Source: Gottfriedia endophytica
GTDB lineage: Bacteria > Bacillota > Bacilli > Bacillales > Bacillaceae_G
Direction: 5' to 3'
DNA: 64,000 bases
Assembly: GCF_017814275.1 (NCBI RefSeq)
Contig: NZ_JAGIYQ010000016.1
Coordinates: forward strand, 20,787-84,786
In this document: positions 61,408 through 64,000 of the stretch, in pieces
Layout of the letters: each line of letters begins with the position of its first letter
Position numbering within the stretch: position 1 is the stretch's first letter
The notes under the pieces: model-generated
Told to the model about the DNA's origin: nothing
Seen by the model: only the letters and a program-made list of their open reading frames with translations
Databases searched by the model: none
Position numbers and translations under genes: made by a program

Positions 61408-63834
61408 ATGAAAAGATTTTGCTATGTATTTATTTTAATAATGTTAGTTTGTATGAGTATTCCATCATTAGAAATAAAAGCTGATGAGACAGCAACTCTC
61501 TATGGGATTACGGACGATAACAACATAAGAGGAACAATTCAATCATACGGTGAAGTTCATCACTATTACTTTGTTCCACAAACTACTGGATATATGATTC
61601 TGTATGTTGAAAAAGGAAATCAATTAGATGTACAAGTATCTAACGAAAAGCGACTGGCCCATCCAGAAACAATTACTGAAAGCCGAGATGAACTTTATGT
61701 AGTTGAGGGTGAACGATACGATGTAACTGTGAAAGGTAACGTTGGAGATTATTCAATAAAAGCAATTCTTCCACGTAATGAGACAAGTTGGAATGATGCA
61801 TATGAACCAAATGATACTATTCCAATGAGTTACCCAATTGAAAATCGTAAAGAAATCACTAGCTATATTGAAAACGGAGAAGACAGAGATTATTACCGAT
61901 TCGAAGTAACCAAAAGTGGCGAAATAATGGCAACTCTTGAAGATTATCCGAACAATTTTCATATGGAATTAATTGATTCGCAGGGAAATGACTTATCACC
62001 GGAGGATAATAAGCCAAATGGAAAAAACATTTCTTACTGGGCTAATAAACCAGGTACATATTACATAATGATTAGGTCTTCCCCGGGACGTGGTTCAGAA
62101 ACTAACCCTTACAAACTAAAAGTAACCTTTCCAACTGAAGAAGGTAATCTCTTACAAGATAACGCTGGTGAACCAAATGATGTATTTCAAGACGCATATC
62201 CATTACAGCCGGAAAAGGATTATTCATTTGCATTTGAGGATAAAAAAGATGTTGATTGGTACAAAGTTGTCCTAGATAAACCAGGTAAAATCATTCTTTT
62301 TGGAAGTAAAAATAGCCAAGACTTTACTATGATGTGGTACAACGAACAACATCAACCATTGGACTATCGTGCAATAGCTATTCGACAACAGCCTAATCGA
62401 TATTTTAGTAATACTGGGTCTTCCAATATACCTGCTGGAACTTATTACGTAAGAGTAACACGTGATGTTCTAACAAATGAACGCGAGGAATATTCTTTGC
62501 GCTTAACAATCGTTGGGCCAGATGATGCATCAGAAGATTCACCTAATGAACTTGTAATCGGTAATGAAGTACATGATCGAATAGACTATATAAATGATAT
62601 TGATTTGTATCAATTGAGCAGTGGAAAAGTAGGGATTTTAGAAGTTACGCTTCATGCTAATTTTGATGCTGTACTTACACTCAGAGATCAACAAGGTCAT
62701 ATCGTTCAACCTAGCATCCGAGTAGAAGGTGATGATAAAATATATAGTTATAATTTAAATGGCTTACCTTCCCTTTTTTTTATTAAATCACCAAACGAAT
62801 CCTATGGACCAAATATGACATATTCTATCAGAACAAAGATACTTCCGTCCTATACTGTAAATGACATAAAAAGTACAGACAAAGTAATAACAGGAACAGC
62901 TTTTCCAAATGAACCTATCTTGATATTCGCAAATCCACAAACTGAACTAGGTAGTGGACAGGCGGATGATAAGGGGAATTTCTCGATTCCTGTTACAACA
63001 CTTGAAGATAGTGAAAAAATTCTTCTTTGCTTTGCAAAAAGTATTTGGGATTACTATACCCCAATCCAAATTCCAGTTAAAGTAGTTACAAAACCTACTA
63101 TTCATATGGTTGACGATTATGGTGATCAAGATTCGACTATTCGAGGAATAGGAAAACCAAATTCAACGGTTGAAGTGAGAAAGAACGGAATTCTACTTGG
63201 AAAAGGTATTGTTTTGGAAAATGGAATGTTTTCAATTTCGATTCCAAATCAACCACCAGGTACACAGCTCACATTAAAAGCAACTGATCATTTTGGAAAT
63301 GTCAGCAATCCTATAAGTATAGTTGTAAAGGAAAAAATTCCATTAAGAATTCAACAAGTAGATAAAATAGCCGATTATACTACCCTAATTAATGGAAAAA
63401 GCAAGCCGAATTCAACAGTTATTGTGAAAAAAAACAATATAATTATTGGGAAGAGTATTGTTGATGGTAATGGAAATTTTCACATCAATATCCCAAAACA
63501 ACAATCTGGAACGATTCTTGGTCTTACAGCAACAGATAAATTTGGGCGTTTAAGTCCTCCTATCTACAGGACTGTAATCGATTTAACGCCACCGAAAAAG
63601 CCTACAGTTTCGCCTGTTACAACAAAGTCGACAGTAATCAAAGGCACAGGTGAACAGTACACAATGGTTATCATTACAAAAGGAAGTAAAGAGTTAAAAC
63701 GAGGGACTTTGACGAAAAAAGGGACTTTCGCAGTAAATATTCCAAATCAAAAAAGTGGAACAGTTCTAACAGTCAGATTAAGAGACCAAAGTGGTAATCT
63801 TTCTGTTCCAGTAGTCATTACTGTAAAAAAATAA
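61408..63834 (+). CDS. Large exported PPC / Ig-like repeat protein
   Basis: An 808-residue exported protein. Signal peptide MKRFCYVFILIMLVCMSIPS, cleaved near KADE. Residues 30-490 hold four PPC-like beta modules, each with a pattern like DRDYYRFEVTKSGEI and KPGTYYIMIRS. Residues 495-808 hold four Ig-like modules of about 78 residues with GKPNSTVEVRKNG, SISIPNQPPGTQLTLKATD and FGNVSNP. No protease domain or LPxTG anchor is present. It probably binds at the cell surface or matrix. ATG at 61408 follows GGGGTGATGAA. Confidence 0.75.
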   Translation: MKRFCYVFILIMLVCMSIPSLEIKADETATLYGITDDNNIRGTIQSYGEVHHYYFVPQTTGYMILYVEKGNQLDVQVSNEKRLAHPETITESRDELYVVEGERYDVTVKGNVGDYSIKAILPRNETSWNDAYEPNDTIPMSYPIENRKEITSYIENGEDRDYYRFEVTKSGEIMATLEDYPNNFHMELIDSQGNDLSPEDNKPNGKNISYWANKPGTYYIMIRSSPGRGSETNPYKLKVTFPTEEGNLLQDNAGEPNDVFQDAYPLQPEKDYSFAFEDKKDVDWYKVVLDKPGKIILFGSKNSQDFTMMWYNEQHQPLDYRAIAIRQQPNRYFSNTGSSNIPAGTYYVRVTRDVLTNEREEYSLRLTIVGPDDASEDSPNELVIGNEVHDRIDYINDIDLYQLSSGKVGILEVTLHANFDAVLTLRDQQGHIVQPSIRVEGDDKIYSYNLNGLPSLFFIKSPNESYGPNMTYSIRTKILPSYTVNDIKSTDKVITGTAFPNEPILIFANPQTELGSGQADDKGNFSIPVTTLEDSEKILLCFAKSIWDYYTPIQIPVKVVTKPTIHMVDDYGDQDSTIRGIGKPNSTVEVRKNGILLGKGIVLENGMFSISIPNQPPGTQLTLKATDHFGNVSNPISIVVKEKIPLRIQQVDKIADYTTLINGKSKPNSTVIVKKNNIIIGKSIVDGNGNFHINIPKQQSGTILGLTATDKFGRLSPPIYRTVIDLTPPKKPTVSPVTTKSTVIKGTGEQYTMVIITKGSKELKRGTLTKKGTFAVNIPNQKSGTVLTVRLRDQSGNLSVPVVITVKK

Positions 63835-63880
63835 ACACAATACTTTTCCTACTGTTATAAAAGTGTCTAGTAGTTAATAA

Positions 63881-63937
63881 AATGTACCCTATAGAATAGA
63901 CACTTAAAAAAAGTCTACCTATAGGGTACTTTTTTGT
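63881..63937 (+). terminator. Terminator after the PPC/Ig gene
   Basis: Perfect 11-bp stem GTACCCTATAG / CTATAGGGTAC with inner AGAC / GTCT, then six T. Confidence 0.88.
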
Positions 63938-63973
63938 ATAATAAGAAAAAATGGAAATTGGGGAAAAGTTAGA

Positions 63974-64000
63974 ATGAGTAAAAAGCTATTTACAGAGAAA
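63974..64000 (+). CDS. Start of a gene cut by the window edge
   Basis: Nine codons, MSKKLFTEK, after a GGGGAAAAG site. The start resembles HTH/IS3-type ORFs of Bacillus, but nine residues cannot settle this. Confidence 0.4.

Overview
The window is AT-rich chromosomal DNA of an endospore-forming member of the Bacillaceae. Evidence for this is an alpha/beta-type small acid-soluble spore protein with a sigma-G type promoter, a cluster of YheC/YheD spore-coat ATP-grasp proteins, strong GGAGG ribosome sites, and a left part (YhaM, YhzD, YhaR, HemZ, YhaX, YheA, YheC/D) that keeps the gene content of the B. subtilis yha-yhe region. The genus cannot be fixed from sequence alone. No rRNA, tRNA, CRISPR array or prophage was seen.

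Layout. 1-8 kb: housekeeping and small spore-former genes (yhaM end, yhzD, crotonase, hemZ, beta-propeller protein, DUF2922/DUF1659 pair, HAD protein, acetyltransferase, yheA). 8.6-13.3 kb: four overlapping YheC/YheD-type ATP-grasp genes followed by a PucR-type HTH protein. 14.5-18.6 kb: msmX ATPase, a spore protein and a cystine-type ABC transporter (tcyCBA). 19-25.5 kb: HemAT aerotaxis sensor, BcaP-type permease, CNNM/CBS protein, YugP protease, MerR regulator. 25.7-32.5 kb: phosphotransferase, secreted lipase-like protein lacking its nucleophile, CapA protein, and an acetoacetate module (thiolase, ScoB, ScoA). 33-44.6 kb: epimerase, small membrane proteins, YoaS/YozG-like pair, aspartate decarboxylase with its aspartate:alanine exchanger, murB, PTS-IIC-like permease, MFS pump with divergent PadR regulator. 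44.7-64 kb: hydrolase, secreted proteins, two duplicated aromatic-type amino acid permeases under tandem T-boxes, Clp-N/GNAT fusion, Dps, hemolysin III, DUF1836, carbonic anhydrase, and a large exported PPC/Ig-like protein.

The strongest regulatory observation is at 49.7-53.9 kb. Two paralogous permeases each carry a promoter, two complete T-box leaders in tandem, and then a short leader ORF that overlaps the permease start. Both T-boxes of one copy read as UAC (Tyr) specifiers and its leader peptide begins MESDYYYL. Both T-boxes of the other copy read as UUC (Phe) and its leader peptide begins MESDYYFF. This looks like a duplicated two-layer amino-acid-sensing cassette whose specificity diverged from Tyr to Phe or the reverse.

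The spaces between genes are rich in repeats. Family A (nine loci, about 200 bp, ends AGGCT/AGCCT) includes an internal-deletion footprint. Family B (five loci, GTGAAACTTCC hairpins) sits at gene 3' ends and beside a truncated MFS gene. Family C (tandem units) supplies the C-terminus of a phosphotransferase. A GCATGC-centred palindrome occurs three times. Several genes shorter than 45 codons and gene remnants (serC, MFS) lie between the annotated genes.
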